Positions 11,059 to 23,182 of a DNA stretch of 64,000 bases are shown one piece after another. This DNA is from Rhynchopus euleeides. Taxonomy: Eukaryota > Euglenozoa > Diplonemea > Diplonemida > Diplonemidae. Positions within the stretch are counted from its first letter, which is position 1, and each line of letters opens with the position of its first letter. The notes under the pieces were generated by a model. The model worked only from the letters and a program-made list of their open reading frames with translations, ran no database searches and had not been told where the DNA came from. The stretch lies in assembly GCA_963210315.1 (NCBI GenBank), contig OY723301.1, positions 496,001 through 560,000 on the forward strand, read 5' to 3'. A program made the translations under genes and the position numbers.

Positions 11059-11252
11059 ACCGGTCCTAATTGAGTACTTTCTGGATTTCGGGAAATTACG
11101 TCCCCTCAGCAAGGTACTCGGGTGTTTTTGTTCCCCTCGGGAAGGCCCTCGGGCTTCGCCCTCGGGCCTTCCCTCGGGGAACAAAACACCCTCGGACCTT
11201 GCTTCGGGGACGTAATTACCCTCAATCCATAAAGTACTTTATTATTACCGGT
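11059..11252. mobile_element. 194-bp near-perfect palindromic element
   Basis: Arms of about 95 bases (11059-11153 and 11158-11252) pair with few mismatches around GGGCTTCGCCC. Both outer ends are ACCGGT. It begins 15 bases after the Crypton-like right repeat, whose end also carries an ACCGGTCC-type motif, so the two may share an end sequence. Likely a hairpin MITE. Confidence 0.8.
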
Positions 11253-11300
11253 AATAAATAGCTATTAAAACGTTTAAAATGTTTAAAACTCGGTTTCTAA

Positions 11301-11474
11301 CAACACTGGGTACCCCCCCCCATACCCCCCCTCGTGACCCCCCCCCTGGTAGGGTGCCCGACCAGGGGGTGGGGGTCACCCAAAATTTCGAGGAAATCCT
11401 GGTGTCACCCTGAAAACCTGGGTCGCCAGCCTGACCTCAGCCCGCGGGGAGCCCCCCCCCCCCCCCCCCCCCCT
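11301..11474. other. G/C homopolymer-rich junction
   Basis: Runs of C and G with a run of about 20 C ending at 11473. No gene is seen. Confidence 0.6.
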
Positions 11475-11783
11475 ATTTTACTTGTCATGCAAGTATTTTA
11501 CATGTATAATACTTGCATGACAAGTATTATACATGTAAAATACATGTAAATGCCTGAAATATACATGTAAAATACATGTATATCAAGTAAAAATACAAGT
11601 ATAATAGTTGACATGCAAGTATTATACTTGTATTTTTACTTGATATACATGTATTTTACATGTATATTTCAGGCATATACATGTATTATACATGTATAAT
11701 AGTTGACATGCAAGTATTATACATGTATAATACATGTATATACTTGTAGTTATACATGTAAAATTTACAAGATCCCACCGTGA
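11475..11783. repeat. AT-rich ACATGTAT/ACTTGTAT palindrome (partial copy)
   Basis: The segment consists almost wholly of the 8-mers TACATGTA, ATACTTGT and their inverses, arranged symmetrically. It ends AAATTTACAAGATCCCACCG, the same end as the complete 592-bp palindrome at 59795-60386. The left end is missing or rearranged. Confidence 0.85.
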
Positions 11784-12931
11784 GGGGGGGTCAAATGGGG
11801 GTGACAAACACGATTTTTCAAAAAACCGGCGCAGAGGCCCCAAAGCCCCCGTAAACCCTCCAAACCCCCCCAGATCGGTCCGGAAACCCATCGAACCCCA
11901 CTTTTCCACCATTCCGGGCACCTCAGGTGCCCGAATTGGGGTACCTAAATTTTGTGCCACCGTTTGGTACCGGACAGTGCCACTGTGTGGGAGGTTGGAA
12001 AAGAAAATGCCCCAACACACCACATCTGAGGGTTGCAATGCATGTTGCTTGCCAACCACGTCATCCGGTGGGTGTCAGGCGCTATGTAGGTGGCATGAGC
12101 CAGGTCTTCGATGTGTTCTGGCTTGTATATGTACCTCCCTGCCTGCGGCACAGGCACTGCCTTTGTCCCCCACACCAGCCACAGAGAGCGTATTGTACTC
12201 GGTCCACGGTTGCTGATTCATTGTGATGCGTTGTATCCTCGAGTGAACGTCACACACTAGTGGCACCACCACCCGCCATCCGAGAGCTGTATTGACTTTG
12301 CGCCCTTCCGTTGCATTCACCTCGCCACGCATATTGCACCGTTCAGTACCAGTGCTCTTGGGCCAGGCAAAGTAGACCGCAGCAACTACCAATTCTGGCA
12401 CAATGGGTACCACGACAGCGCACTTCGTGTGTTCCCGGAATGTACAGCTCGTGTTGCAACAGTCGTTGTCAACACATCCCGGTTGTGGAGCACTGCTGCA
12501 CAGGAATCACACGACCATCTGGACTTGTTCCGTACCTACAGGCAGCCTCCCGGTGCATGGTGGCAGGGAGGTACATATACAAGCCAGAACTCATCGAAGA
12601 CCTGGCTAATGCCACCTACATAGCGCCTGACACCCACCGGATGACGTGGTTGGCAAGCAACATGCATTGCAACCCTCAGATGTGGTGTGTTGGGGCATTT
12701 TCTTTTCCAACCTCCCACACAGTGGCACTGTCCGGTACCAAACGGTGGCACAAAATTTAGGTACCCCAATTCGGGCACCTGAGGTGCCCGGAATGGTGGA
12801 AAAGTGGGGTTCGATGGGTTTCCGGACCGATCTGGGGGGGTTTGGAGGGTTTACGGGGGCTTTGGGGCCTCTGCGCCGGTTTTTTGAAAAATCGTGTTTG
12901 TCCACGTAAAAGGGTGGCATTTGACCCCCCC
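11783..12931. mobile_element. Fold-back element with ~360-bp inverted arms, copy 1
   Basis: Left arm 11783-12143 and right arm 12562-12931 are inverse copies with few differences. They enclose a unique 418-bp loop. The outer ends read GGGGGGTCAAATG and its inverse. Minus-strand frames at 11945-12413 look protein-like (for example PDTHRMTWLASNMHCNPQMW) but are broken, so the loop and arms may derive from a transposase gene. The second copy is at 59772-61513. Confidence 0.88.
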
Positions 12932-14518
12932 TACCCCCCCCCCGGAGGAAATCCGTGAACTACCAAAAATCCTTACCCCAGGGCCTGGGGGGGGGAGGAA
13001 GAGGAAGGCGCTGCCTTGTTAGACAGGATATTGGAAGGGGGTAGGGGGTGGGGCAAGAAGAAGAAGGAAATAAGGAAGTGTGCAGCAAATAATACTAAGG
13101 CTCTCGGCTGGTCGAGGCCTGATTGCTTTTACGGAGTGGGGTGGTTGAGGCGAGGCGGGTGCCCCAAAAACGCTGTACTATCACAGCGCTGTGCGATCTG
13201 TGCGATCTGTGTGTGGTGGTGGTGGTGGCGGAGGTCACTTTCTTGATAAAACAATCAATTGCGATTCACCCCCGAAACACAAATCGCAAAGCTTCCAGCT
13301 CGAGGTTTGTTGGGGTGGGGGGTGGGGGTGGACTGCCAGCATATATACGTACACCACGCGACGTCACTTTTTCCACAGACTTTGAGGAGTGCTTGGGATG
13401 GGGGTGTACCTGTATTTTTGTCAGAACCTTAGGGATTCTCGGAAATACATTGGCGATGTGTTGGAATTGCGACGGGATCGACGCATCGAACAGAAGGACC
13501 CACAAGAGAGAGACCGCTGCGCGAGAAGTTACACGCCGTCGGAAAGACCTGGAGAAAATATCGGATTCCCGACGTTTCAAACCCGCATTGTATAAAAAAG
13601 ATGGAACCGAGCGGTGCGCCTTGAACACCATCTGAAACGTACGCATGATAAGGAGGCAAAGTCAATCCCACAGAGAATGACCCCACCTCCCCGGAAAGCC
13701 CCGACCCGCAATACAGTATAATAGCCTGAGAAGATATCCTCAGAAGTAAGGGCCGAGGGAGGCCATCGCTACGCTATGGTGCAGAACAAAACGAAACGCT
13801 TGTTTTTTTTGGTGCTACAATTTTTGTTTGTTTGGGAACAACAAAATGCCAAAGATCTTTTACATCACCCCCGGATGGGCCCTCTCCCCCCCGATATATA
13901 TAGGCAATGTCACTCTGCGTCAAGATGTAAACACACCGTACGTCCCTCCTCACACGAGTTGTGCGACGTAACCCCAAAGCACGACACGCGCACACATGCG
14001 CGGATCACGCCTTGTCGGTGTACAGGAGGTCGCAAACACGAGGGTGAAAGGCAGTTCCTACCCCATGCATGCCCTGCTGAGGGAGGATAGGGGCAGCCAC
14101 GAGCCGCATTTCCAGCGGCATTTTGAGCCAAAATAAAACAGAATATTTTTGAAACGAAGCAGGCTTACTTGTAACATGGCAACCCCTCTCTCCCTTGTTG
14201 CACAAGCCACACACACACACACATCCTCACCCCCCAACACTGAGCAGCGAGCGAGCTATTCGATGAATAGCCCGCTCCACTCCCACAGTGATACAACCCC
14301 TCTTGTGGGGGGTCTTCGCGACGGGGTGATCGCCAGTGCGTTTTGGTGCATTTCCTAAGGAAACTAGAAGAATAACGACCAACGGGGCTGGCAACTCGCC
14401 CTGCCGAGGTGCCCAGGTTCCGAACAGGTTTAGATTTGCATGAAATCGTGCAACACCTGACGTCGAAATCGCCCAATCAAAAATGGCTCGGGGTAACAAT
14501 GGAGGTGCAAGTCACCAA
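12932..14518. other. Gene-free stretch
   Basis: It holds short G tracts and a (GTGGTG)n patch at 13209-13230. The only long frame, on the minus strand at 13266-13646, has no recognisable motif and I do not call it. The remainder is unremarkable. Confidence 0.5.
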
Positions 14519-14853
14519 ATACCGTATACGTAAATATTATGGAACGTAAATATTATGGAACGGGCCCATTTTTGGCCGGTCCGTTCCATAATATTTACGT
14601 TCCATAATATTTACAGGGCCAGTTGGGGACTCGGTGGTGAGGACGGCTTGCGTCAGGAATCGCGCGAAAAGTGCACGAGTAGGTCCCGTCAGGGACTCTG
14701 TATGCCGTCCGATCACCTGGTCCAAGTCCCCGAGTCGCAGAAAGCCCTGTAAATATTATGGAACGAAAAAAATCTGGAACGCCAACCCACCAGCGTTCCA
14801 AAATATTTACGTTCCATAATATTTACGTTCCAAAATATTTACGTATACGGTAT
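14519..14853. mobile_element. 335-bp MITE with ATACCGTATACG ends
   Basis: The ends are inverse copies (ATACCGTATACG / CGTATACGGTAT) followed inward by repeated CGTAAATATTATGGAAC blocks. The left side folds on itself around GGGCCCATTTTTGGCC. The central ~130 bases are unique. No coding capacity. Confidence 0.85.
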
Positions 14854-16984
14854 CACAATGCGCATAACATCCTGTTGCCAGAGTCGTAGGGGGTGTCTGA
14901 GGGGTGCTGGGTTGGGTGTTTGGACTTGCCCTGGGTGGAGTGATTATCGGCGGATGTTTTGGAGAGGTTGGTGCGCCCGGGGGAGAGTTTCGATTTATAT
15001 GCGCTTCTTTTCGTCGCCCTTCTGTGGAGCTCAAAGAAGGGGGCACCAGAGGTGTGTTTTTGTTTGGCCGACTTACAGGCCCTTCGGAACAGCCCTTCTG
15101 TGTGCGGACATCTTGCCAATACCGGACAGAGAGCGCGGTCCGTATATTGCCAACAAAGGGGGCAGAGGGGTTAGTGTCAAATAGAGTTCTTCATCTCCCT
15201 CGACGACTCCCCTCGATTCGCTTGATGGGTTGAGGATCTGCGCTGCCGCACAGACCCCTGATTGAAAAACACAGCAAAAAAAATCAAGCGCTGTCCCGAT
15301 TCTTATCTGTTTGAAACCCGAAAGGGGCCATGGTTGACACGGCAGAAGAAAGAAGAGGGATGCCTAAGGGGGGGAACCCCCTTGACAGACAATCTCACAT
15401 GAAATGCAAAGGAAGGACAGTATGCTATTCTAGTTGGAAGGAGTGTGCTTTAGGAGAGGAGGCCCGGTGCCTGCGCTGGTGGGGGATGGGGAGGTCCCAC
15501 CGCCCCGTCGGCTTTTGCCGCCGATTCTGGCTGCAGGGCAGCGCTTTGGAGAGGAGGTTGAAACCCTTTGGATTGTGTATTGCTTGAGAGTTGAAGAGGA
15601 GGCTAGACGCTAGACTGAGGGGGTGATAGGTAAGAAAATTTGCTTGTTTTTTGAAAAAAAAGGGGGGGAGCGCTCCAATTCAAAAAGATTTTACGAGAAA
15701 TCAGCTAGACTGGGGAGGGTGTCCTAAATTTAGGAAATTTTTGAAAAATTTGGAAAAATTTGGGGGATTTTTTGAAAAAATGGCGAAAAAAAGGGTGTGG
15801 GGAGTTGGGTCCAGTTTAGCAAAGTCCGTGTATTTGGACGCGGCCCCTCAGATAAGGAAGCCGCGTCTCAGGTGCAGGATGTGGGGTGTTGTCGATTTTT
15901 CAGGGTTCGACATTCTCGGGCTGGACGGAGAGAAACGGTGGGTGCAACTCTGATCAGAAAAAACTTCAACCGAAAAAACGGGGTGTAGCTCCCTGACTGA
16001 CGAGCAGCGGGAGGTGGCGAAGAGAAGCTCCTCATGCGTGGCGGCCTCCCTCGTTCGCGGCGGGAGAGGCATCCGGGGGTACGAGAGCGGCACCCGCCTG
16101 AGTTCTTTATGGAACCCACAAACCTGGGTGGTAGCCGGCCTCACGGATGTGAGGTTGGAAATGCTCCGGGAGACAGCCGATGGCGCCTCAACGCCACAGG
16201 CTATCGTTGCCGGCTTGGTGCCCATATGGTGCAAGATGAGCGGCGGAATCCGCGAACTTCGGGAACTATCAGGTAGTTTGAACGCTGAAGACTGCCCCGC
16301 CAGGCTGAATGGGAGTCACAACGCGATGAGGAACAAGGATCAGCAGCGCCCTTTCCGGCAAACACAGGGCAGCTCTCCCTGAGCAGCTGGGAATGAAACG
16401 GGACGGAACTAACGAGCAGCAGCGAAAATGTTGCAGAGCACCAGTAACCACAACGAGTCCATGACACAAGTGGAACTGCAGACACGGGGCAGCCAAGAAA
16501 CGGAGGCAGTCGCAGGAGACCACCTCCACTGTCAGAACGAGCAGAACTGAGAGACACTCAATGGGATGGAGCGGAATCACTGTAACGGGGACACACTGAT
16601 GGCACACAGTACAGACAGACAGAAGTCAGAGTGAAACGGTTGTACAAAGGGCTCGGCTTCACCGACGTCCTTAGTACAGAGTGAAACGACGACGCCGCCG
16701 AAGGCGGCCAATCCGGAAAAACCGGGCAACCTGGGCCCTTTGGGACCACATAGGCCAGGAAAGGCCAAAATTTTCGATTTTTTTCGGAAATTTTTCGGTT
16801 TTTCAGAGTGTGGCAGTCCGCAGATACAGATTTTCGGGTCGGAAAAAAAAATTTTTTTCGACCCAAAAAAATCGGATTTTTTCGGGGAGGGCAGTGGTTA
16901 CGCAGTTTTGGAAACGCAAAAACAATTACATACAGAAAACCGCACGTGCCGTTTTTTTCAGTTGAAAATTATTGCGGACGGCAC
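14854..16984. other. Gene-poor stretch with one open frame of unknown meaning
   Basis: A plus-strand frame at 16014-16382 (122 codons, includes GLVPIWCKMSGGIRELREL) has protein-like composition but no recognised family. A 32-base phrase at 15794-15825 (GGAGTTGGGTCCAGTTTAGC and flanks) recurs at 24713-24741. 16680-16960 is rich in AAAAATTTTT and CGGAAAAA pieces. Confidence 0.45.
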
Positions 16985-16987
16985 CCA

Positions 16988-17245
16988 CCCAGGACTTGGT
17001 CACTAGGCGGGCACACGCAACATGGGGGGTCTGGGGGGCGGAGCCCCCAGCCGCCGGAGGCCACGGTAGTGAACAGCTGTTCATTGTGGTCGTACGGATT
17101 CTGTGTGAATTGGCTGCGTCCTCCTGAGACTACTGGAGTGGTTGGATTCCCTGACCTTATGAGATCGGAGTACGAGACGCACACTACAGGGGGGTCTGGG
17201 GGGCGGAGCCCCCCAGCCGCCGGAGGCCACGGTAGTGAGCATCTG
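16988..17245 (+). repeat. Dimeric GC-rich dispersed repeat, copy 1
   Basis: Two units each carry a GGGGGGCGGAGCCCCC-type hairpin followed by CAGCCGCCGGAGGCCACGGT, about 170 bases apart, with a linker containing CTACTGGAGTGGTTG. The same two-unit arrangement recurs at 30600-30845 and, reversed, at 23426-23658. Confidence 0.85.
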
Positions 17246-17339
17246 TTCCTGCAAAACCTCATCGACGTCGACCATCGACCCGGTGTAACGCTAGTTTAGC
17301 GTCGCCCCAGTGTATATGGTTTGACGCTTGGTTGACGTT

Positions 17340-17640
17340 CGGAGGGGGAGGCGGGGAAAATTACCCAGGCACATGCGGAAATCCGCATGTGGAAACCGTA
17401 CGTACGGATTTCGCCAAAAAAAATACCCTACGGAAATCCGCATGTTCCGCATGCGGAGCGTAACCACTGGGGGAGGGTCTCCGGTGGCCCCCCCTGGATT
17501 TCCTGATTTTTCCCGATTTTTCCTGATTTTCGGATTTTGCTCGAAATTTGCCCTTGTGTCAACCAGTGGCAAAATTTTCGGAAAATCGGGAAAAATCAGG
17601 AAAATCCGGAGAACCGGACACCCTCCTGGGGGGAGGAATG
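17340..17640. repeat. Imperfect inverted repeat with ACATGCGGAAATCCGCATGT core
   Basis: A perfect 20-bp palindrome at 17380-17399 is followed by two facing arms (about 17497-17545 and 17570-17630) of TTTTCCxGATTTT pieces ending in CCTCC(A/T)GG-type sequence. It is probably a degenerate fold-back MITE. Confidence 0.5.
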
Positions 17641-17786
17641 AGCTGTTGTGGAAGCAAGAATCGCCTCACCAGCGTTTTCCAGTTTTGCATAATTTTGACG
17701 CGTGTTTTTGACGCTTTCTCGGGCACACAGCACCCCCCCCCCTCCCAACGTGAAATGATATTCACGCCCTTCTTTTTGCCCTCCAC

Positions 17787-17880
17787 CACACTACTCCTGA
17801 TGAAGGGGATGGGGATGGGGTGGGGGGGGTTTTTTAGTGTGCAGAGCACGTTTTTTTGTTGCTGCGCTGTGGTGATGTGG
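17787..17880 (+). repeat. Dispersed ~130-bp repeat family, copy 1 (partial)
   Basis: CTGATGAAGGGG, AGTGT-x-CAGAGCACGTTT and GCTGTGGTG occur in the same order and spacing as at 33013-33150 and 53716-53840. The 5' part present in those copies is missing here. Confidence 0.6.
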
Positions 17881-18161
17881 CCTCCAGCTCAGCCCTGCGG
17901 CAGGGGAAACAAATCGGGAAAGTCATCGGTACACGTGGGGGGAGAATTTCATCTCCACCTGTGGAAGGGCACCATACTGGCCATGGCGGGCCCACCACAG
18001 GGGTCGTCGCACGCACTTTTTAGAACCTAGACTAGGCATCGCACGATAACAAAGCAGGCGCACTTATGAGCAGATCACAGCCAGCTCCACACCTCAAGCT
18101 GCAGAGCCACCTTCACCCAACGGTGTCTAGGCTGTTTGCTCGTGTGTCACCAAACAATACG

Positions 18162-18360
18162 TACCTACCACCCCCCGTGTATATGTCACCCCCCCCAGGT
18201 GCAAAAATCGGGAGGGGGGTGACATGAACACACCTTTTAGGGGGTGACATATACACGGGGGGTGGTAGGTTAGTGTATGTCACCCCCCGCCAGGGCCGCT
18301 TGGGGGTGACATAAACACACCCCTTTTGGGGGGTGACATATACACGGGGGGTGGTAGGTA
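18162..18360. mobile_element. ~200-bp MITE with TACCTACCACCCCCCGTGTA ends
   Basis: Terminal inverted repeats of about 33 bases (18162-18194 and 18328-18360). A third copy of the end sequence lies inside at 18239-18273. The ends resemble, but are not the same as, the TACCTGGGACCCCCCGTGT family at 48337 and 54686. Confidence 0.85.
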
Positions 18361-19418
18361 TTCATCAAAATCACAAACACACAAACACGAAAGGCGAGAC
18401 AGGGGAATAGACAAGCCGACGCTACGCTGCAAATGCCAACTTCCCCTGCTCTGATCCACGGGGATGTGGGGGTGGTGTGGGGGGGGGGGGGGGGGAAAGA
18501 GTAGAAACGTCGAACACAGAAAAACACAAAAAGAGAGAAAAGGAGGTCGGACCGTACTACGGGTCCTGGGGGTACACACCCGTAGTGATGTGGTCGTGAT
18601 GCGGAGATGGGGGGCGGGGGGGGGAGTCACAGAGGGTCGACACCTCTCCCTTTCGCTTGAATTTCGCATGGGAGTGGGGTGACCTGGGGGAGGGGGTGTG
18701 TGACCCACCCCCCTCGTGGGGGGAGGTGGCTTGGGGTGGCTTGAGGAGGCAAGGGGGGGTGAGTCGAGGCAAAGCAGTTCTCTCGGGTGGGGGAAACGCA
18801 CGAGTGAGTCAAACAAAAGTCAACCCACGCACTGCAAAGGACGTCGGGAGCGGGGGGGGTTTGTGCGGTGTGCGGTGGTGCTGTATCAGATTGCGCCAGG
18901 CAACACGACGACAACGCCCCCTCAAACATCGGAGGCGACATGGCAGGCAGGGGATGAGCCCGGGGGGTGGGATTGCTGGCGCAATGTATGGTGTTCGAAA
19001 CTCGACTCCCGGCAAAAACGAGGGGGAGCGGGAGGGATTTGCCGGTTCTTTCCTTTCAGGTTCATTTCCTTTTGGCTGTGTTACGATATATTTTTCGTTC
19101 CACCTCTGTTGTTGCCCGGGCGCAGGGATCTCTAAACATGGGAGTAACCTGCGCGTGACAAGGCAACATGTGTGAGATGACAAGAGGATGCAGGCTATGG
19201 GGAGGGGGACACTTCGATCAGAAGTGCAGAGTCGCGAGATAAAATGAGCCGCCTCACAACACTGGGCTGTGAAGGGACACAGATTGACACACAGTGTGGT
19301 ACAGAAAGAGGGTCCCCGTATGATGCACTTAACCTGAGGACAGGGCAGGGGATGCAGTGCAGGAGTTCGAGGAACAGCGGCTTCCATTGGGTAATGGCCA
19401 ACGGCCAACGCGAAAGTG
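18361..19418. other. Gene-free spacer downstream of the CBM1/PLAT gene
   Basis: Contains G runs (18477-18495, 18617-18622) and, at 19247-19303, a phrase around CTGGGCTGTGAAGG and TTGACACACAGTGTGG that recurs at 49829-49886 downstream of another secreted-protein gene. No coding frame is recognised. Confidence 0.5.
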
Positions 19419-22089
19419 TCAGAGCGACGGGGTGAACACGAGGACGGCGGCAACCTCGGGGTTGTCACTGTCGATCCACGTCTGTGTCCTGCCGTTTGTT
19501 GACCACGTGGAGTACACCCCTGCCACCTCGACCTCGAGCTGTGCCATCTTCCACCCCTTGGCGCCCCCGTGGAACACCCACACCGCGCCCACCTGGTTGC
19601 TGGTGAAGGGTGCCTCGGTCGTCTCCATCACGTTGACAGACCCGCTGCTGGGTGCGATCACGATGCCCGCCTCGAAGTACAGCCCAGTGGTGCTCTGCAG
19701 TGCGATACTGAACACGCCGGTGGAGCCGTGTGCCGCATCGCTGCCGGTGGTGATGCGGACACGCACCGTGTTGGACCCTGCGGGCGCATTGACAGGTGCG
19801 GGGAGGGGGGTGGGCAGCACGGTCGGCACGAAGGCCAGCGACGTGGCGCGCCCGTCGTCGCACGCCCCGCACACCCAGCGGCTCGGGGTGTAGTGGTAGT
19901 CGCGCAGGGACCAGGCCGACCACGACCCGCCCGTCGCCTGCACCTCCACCTGCCCCACGAACCAGTCGTCCTCCCCCACACCGGTGAAGGTGACGGACAC
20001 CACGTCGTCAGCGGTGAAGGGCACACCCGTGATGGCGTGCACACGCACCTCGCCCGACAGAGGACCCATAAACGCAGCACCCGAGTACGTCAGCCCAGTG
20101 GCCGTGCGCAGCGACACGGGGAAGGTCTCTGTCGACCCCTGTGCCGGGCCGCTGCCTGTTGTCACACGCAGGTTCACCGTGTGCGACGCTCCAGGTGCGC
20201 TTGTTACGGGCTGCACGAAGCGCAGCACCTGCCAGACGCCGCCTGTCCAGCACGTGGCCCTCAGAATACTTCTGTGCAGGCAGGACCCACTTCACAGCGT
20301 CCACCTCCAGTGACTGCACACGCCAGCCCTGCCCACCCGTGCTGTCGTACACTTCCACCTCCACCAGGCTGCTTGTGGGCTGCGGTGCTGTGGTCAGCGC
20401 GAACACTGCCACAGACCCGGCAGCAGGTGCCATCACGCTCCCGGCATCGTAGAAGTCGCCATTGGTGTAGTGCAGACGCACAGGGAACGTCCCAGGCGAC
20501 CCGTCGCTTGCCCCGCTCCCGGTCGTGATGCGCACCGTCACCGCGTTGCTGCCTGTCGATGACGCTGTGAGGCGTGTGTAGTACACACTCGAAGGCGTCC
20601 GCTCGTTGTCGGAGTCGATCCAGTGGAACTCCTTGTCGTGGTGCTTGGGCAGGACGAGGCGCACCCACGCAGCCCCGTCCCACATGTCCACAGACTGGAT
20701 CAGCCACCCGTCAGGGTGTGTCGTCACCAGCTCCAGCCCCTTCACGTCTGCTGCCGTCTTCCCGCTCGGCCCAGCCAGCACCGTCACCTCCCCCTCGTCG
20801 GGGTGTGCCACGTTGCTGATCTCCGTCTTCCCGCCGTCTGTCGTGTACACATACACACGCATCGTCCCGACGCTGCCGTACGCCCGCATCCCGCCTGCAG
20901 TCTTCACCTGGAACGACAGCGGCGTGGTGGGCGCAGGCGTCGGTGCCTGTGTGTCCGGAGCCGGTGTGGGCGGGGACGGTGTCGGCGGGGACGGAGTGGC
21001 CGGTGCCGGTGTCAGAGGCGCGGGTGTTGGCGGCGCAGGCGTCGCCGGTGCACCCGTTGCAGGTGCAGGTGTCGGCGGCGAAGGCGTCGCAGGTGCACTC
21101 GTTGCAGGTGCGGGTGTTGGTGGCGAAGGCGTCGCAGGCGCAGGCGTCGGTGGCGAAGGTGTTGGCGGAGACGGTGTCGGTGGAGTGGATGTCAGAGGCG
21201 CAGGCGTTGGCGGCGAAGGCGTCGCAGGCGCACCCGTTGCAGGTGCAGGTGTTGGTGGCGAAGGCGTCGCAGGTGCAGGTGTCGGTGGCGAAGGTGTTGG
21301 CGGAGACGGTGTCGGCGGGGACGGGGTGGCCGGTGCCGGTGTCAGGGGAGCTGGTGTCAGAGGCGAAGGCGTTGACGGCGCAGGTGTCGGTGGGGAAGGA
21401 GTCGGAGGCGCAGGCGTTGGAGGCGAAGGTGTCGGAGGTGACGGCGTTGGAGGCGCAGATGTCGGCGGCGAAGGCGTTGGAGGCGCAGGTGTTGGAGGTG
21501 ACGGCGTTGCAGGAGCAGGGGTTGGAGGCGAAGGCGTTGGCGGTGAAGGTGTCGCAGGTGCGGGTGTCGGCGGTGAAGGCGTTGGAGGCGAAGGTGTCGG
21601 TGGGGAAGGTGTCGGAGGCGCAGGCGTGGGAGGTGAAGGAGTTGGAGGCGCAGGCGTCGGAGGCGAAGGTGTCGGCGGTGACGGCGTTGGAGGTGCAGAC
21701 CCCAGGTCCACACACGACCATAGGCCGTCGGAGGGGCACGAAGGTCTGCACTGTGCGTACCACATGTCCTGCTCGTAGCACTTGGTACCTTCGGGGCAGC
21801 AGTACGGCGTTTCCAGGCACCTGTTCCATGTGTTCAAGATTGTGCCGGCACACCCTGAAGGTGCGGGCGTCGCTACCGCAAGGTCCTCACACGACCAGCC
21901 CGCTGGGCACGTCACCAGACATTGCGCATAGAACGCGCCTTGTCTGAAGCACGTCGTGCCGGTGGGGCAGCACGTGGGTGATGCAAGGCACGCATCATAC
22001 TCGGTGAGCACCGTGCCGTCACAGACAGGCTGGGATGCGGCACCACCCAGCAAGGCGGCAACAGCCGCAAGGCGTAAGCATGTCCCCAT
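19419..22089 (-). CDS. Secreted CBM1-like and PLAT-like protein (frameshifted)
   Basis: The ATG at 22089 opens a signal peptide ([19 protein letters not shown]). Two Cys-rich modules follow (about 23-67 and 79-126), each with a C-P-x-GT-x-C...YAQC pattern resembling fungal-type CBM1 cellulose-binding domains. A Pro/Thr/Ser linker of roughly 250 residues, coded by a [10 protein letters not shown] minisatellite, leads to four PLAT-like repeats nearly identical to those of the gene at 3455-6805. Compared with that gene, a block at about 20228-20252 holds 25 bases where the other has 36. This shifts the frame, so the first frame runs to 20008 and the matching C-terminal frame is 19419-20228. The gene is therefore broken, or the difference is a sequencing error. 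A 25-base intron (GT...AG) would restore the frame but is improbably short. It is likely an extracellular polysaccharide binder. Confidence 0.82.
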
Positions 22090-23075
22090 GATGTGGGTCG
22101 AACCTGCAGGTGGGTGGTGCGCAAAGGGGGGTGGGGGTAACATGCGCAAGGCCAACCTTGATTTCTTGAGTAACGCGTTGGCAGACTGCATGCAGTTCCC
22201 TGCTGTGCAACAACACCCCCCTCCCCCTCCCACAAAGGTGCCGCTCGCAAATCTGCACGGAAAACCGAACACCATCATGACCTGAAATATTGGGCACCAC
22301 ACACAAGTAAAGGGGATCCGGGCGGGGCTGGGCACGACCCTCATCAATGATCCAAGGCTCCGACACTACTTGTTCACCCCTGGTTTCACCCCAGCTTTGC
22401 CTGGGGGTGATGCAGGGAAGGCATTTTGGAGCGCCATATACAGACTTATCGACACCATCATGCATCACGCATCCCATCCAACACACGCGAACTGCAAATG
22501 CTCTGAGCACCCACACACGTACACACCCAACTACACCTAACAACGCTTCGGGACGAGGCAGCACGCGACACTTCAATCTGCACGGAAATGATACAAAAAG
22601 CAGATATCGGGGGATTCACTTGGTTCAGCTTCATTGGGTTTCAGAAACGACAATGCAGAGAAATGCAGTGGGATGGGTGGGTGGGTGGGTGGGTGGGTGG
22701 GTGGTGGGGGGCTTCGTTGCGGCACCGCAGATCTCTGGCCCATTTCTTCAAAGACAGGAAATTGCATGCACCACAAAACGCACCTGCCGAGGTGCGGGGG
22801 TGGCGATGATGGCCCTCAGCAACAGACCTTCTTCCTGTTGCCGTTCTACACCAGACGGAGAAGGAATCACACCGCACCCGCACCCAATAATGGAAAAAGC
22901 TTGCAGCAAATCATGCAGACAGCACCACACACCCCGCACACTACACACGCTGTTAAATACAACGTCCCGCAACAGGAGAATGAGTGTCTGCTGACTACCA
23001 ACGCGAATCCCTTCAAGTCAGTAGTGCAGATCACACACCGAAGACCCCCCCACCCCATTTTTTAAGCTATTTTTT
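22090..23075. other. Gene-free spacer upstream of the CBM1/PLAT gene
   Basis: A (GGGT)n microsatellite at 22674-22707 is the only notable item. I recognise no gene. Confidence 0.5.
22674..22707 (+). repeat. (TGGG)n microsatellite
   Basis: About eight uninterrupted TGGG units. A similar run lies at 59249-59284. Confidence 0.95.
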
Positions 23076-23182
23076 GGGGGCCCTCGCTACCGAGTGTGAC
23101 TGAGTGAGAAAAAGTGAGAAGTCAGCCATGTTTGGCTGAAAACTGACGACTCGTGACTCACAGTGACTCGTAGCGAGGGCCC
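23076..23182. mobile_element. MITE family A, copy 2
   Basis: Nearly identical to 1914-2022, with the same GGGGGCCCTCGCTAC left end; the right end lacks the last two C. Immediately right is a hairpin (23194-23277) with arms CCCCGTGGCGAAAAAA. Its outer AGTGATTTTCC recurs inverted at 23770-23782, so the MITE may sit at the edge of a larger ~700-bp inverted-repeat element. Confidence 0.85.

Noticed and set aside
13266-13646. 126-codon minus-strand frame
   Set aside because: No motif, no repeat copy, and Pro-run and simple-sequence content at its end; not distinguishable from chance.
20606-21778. 390-codon plus-strand Gly/Val-rich frame
   Set aside because: It is the reverse of the Pro/Thr linker and PLAT region of the minus-strand gene.
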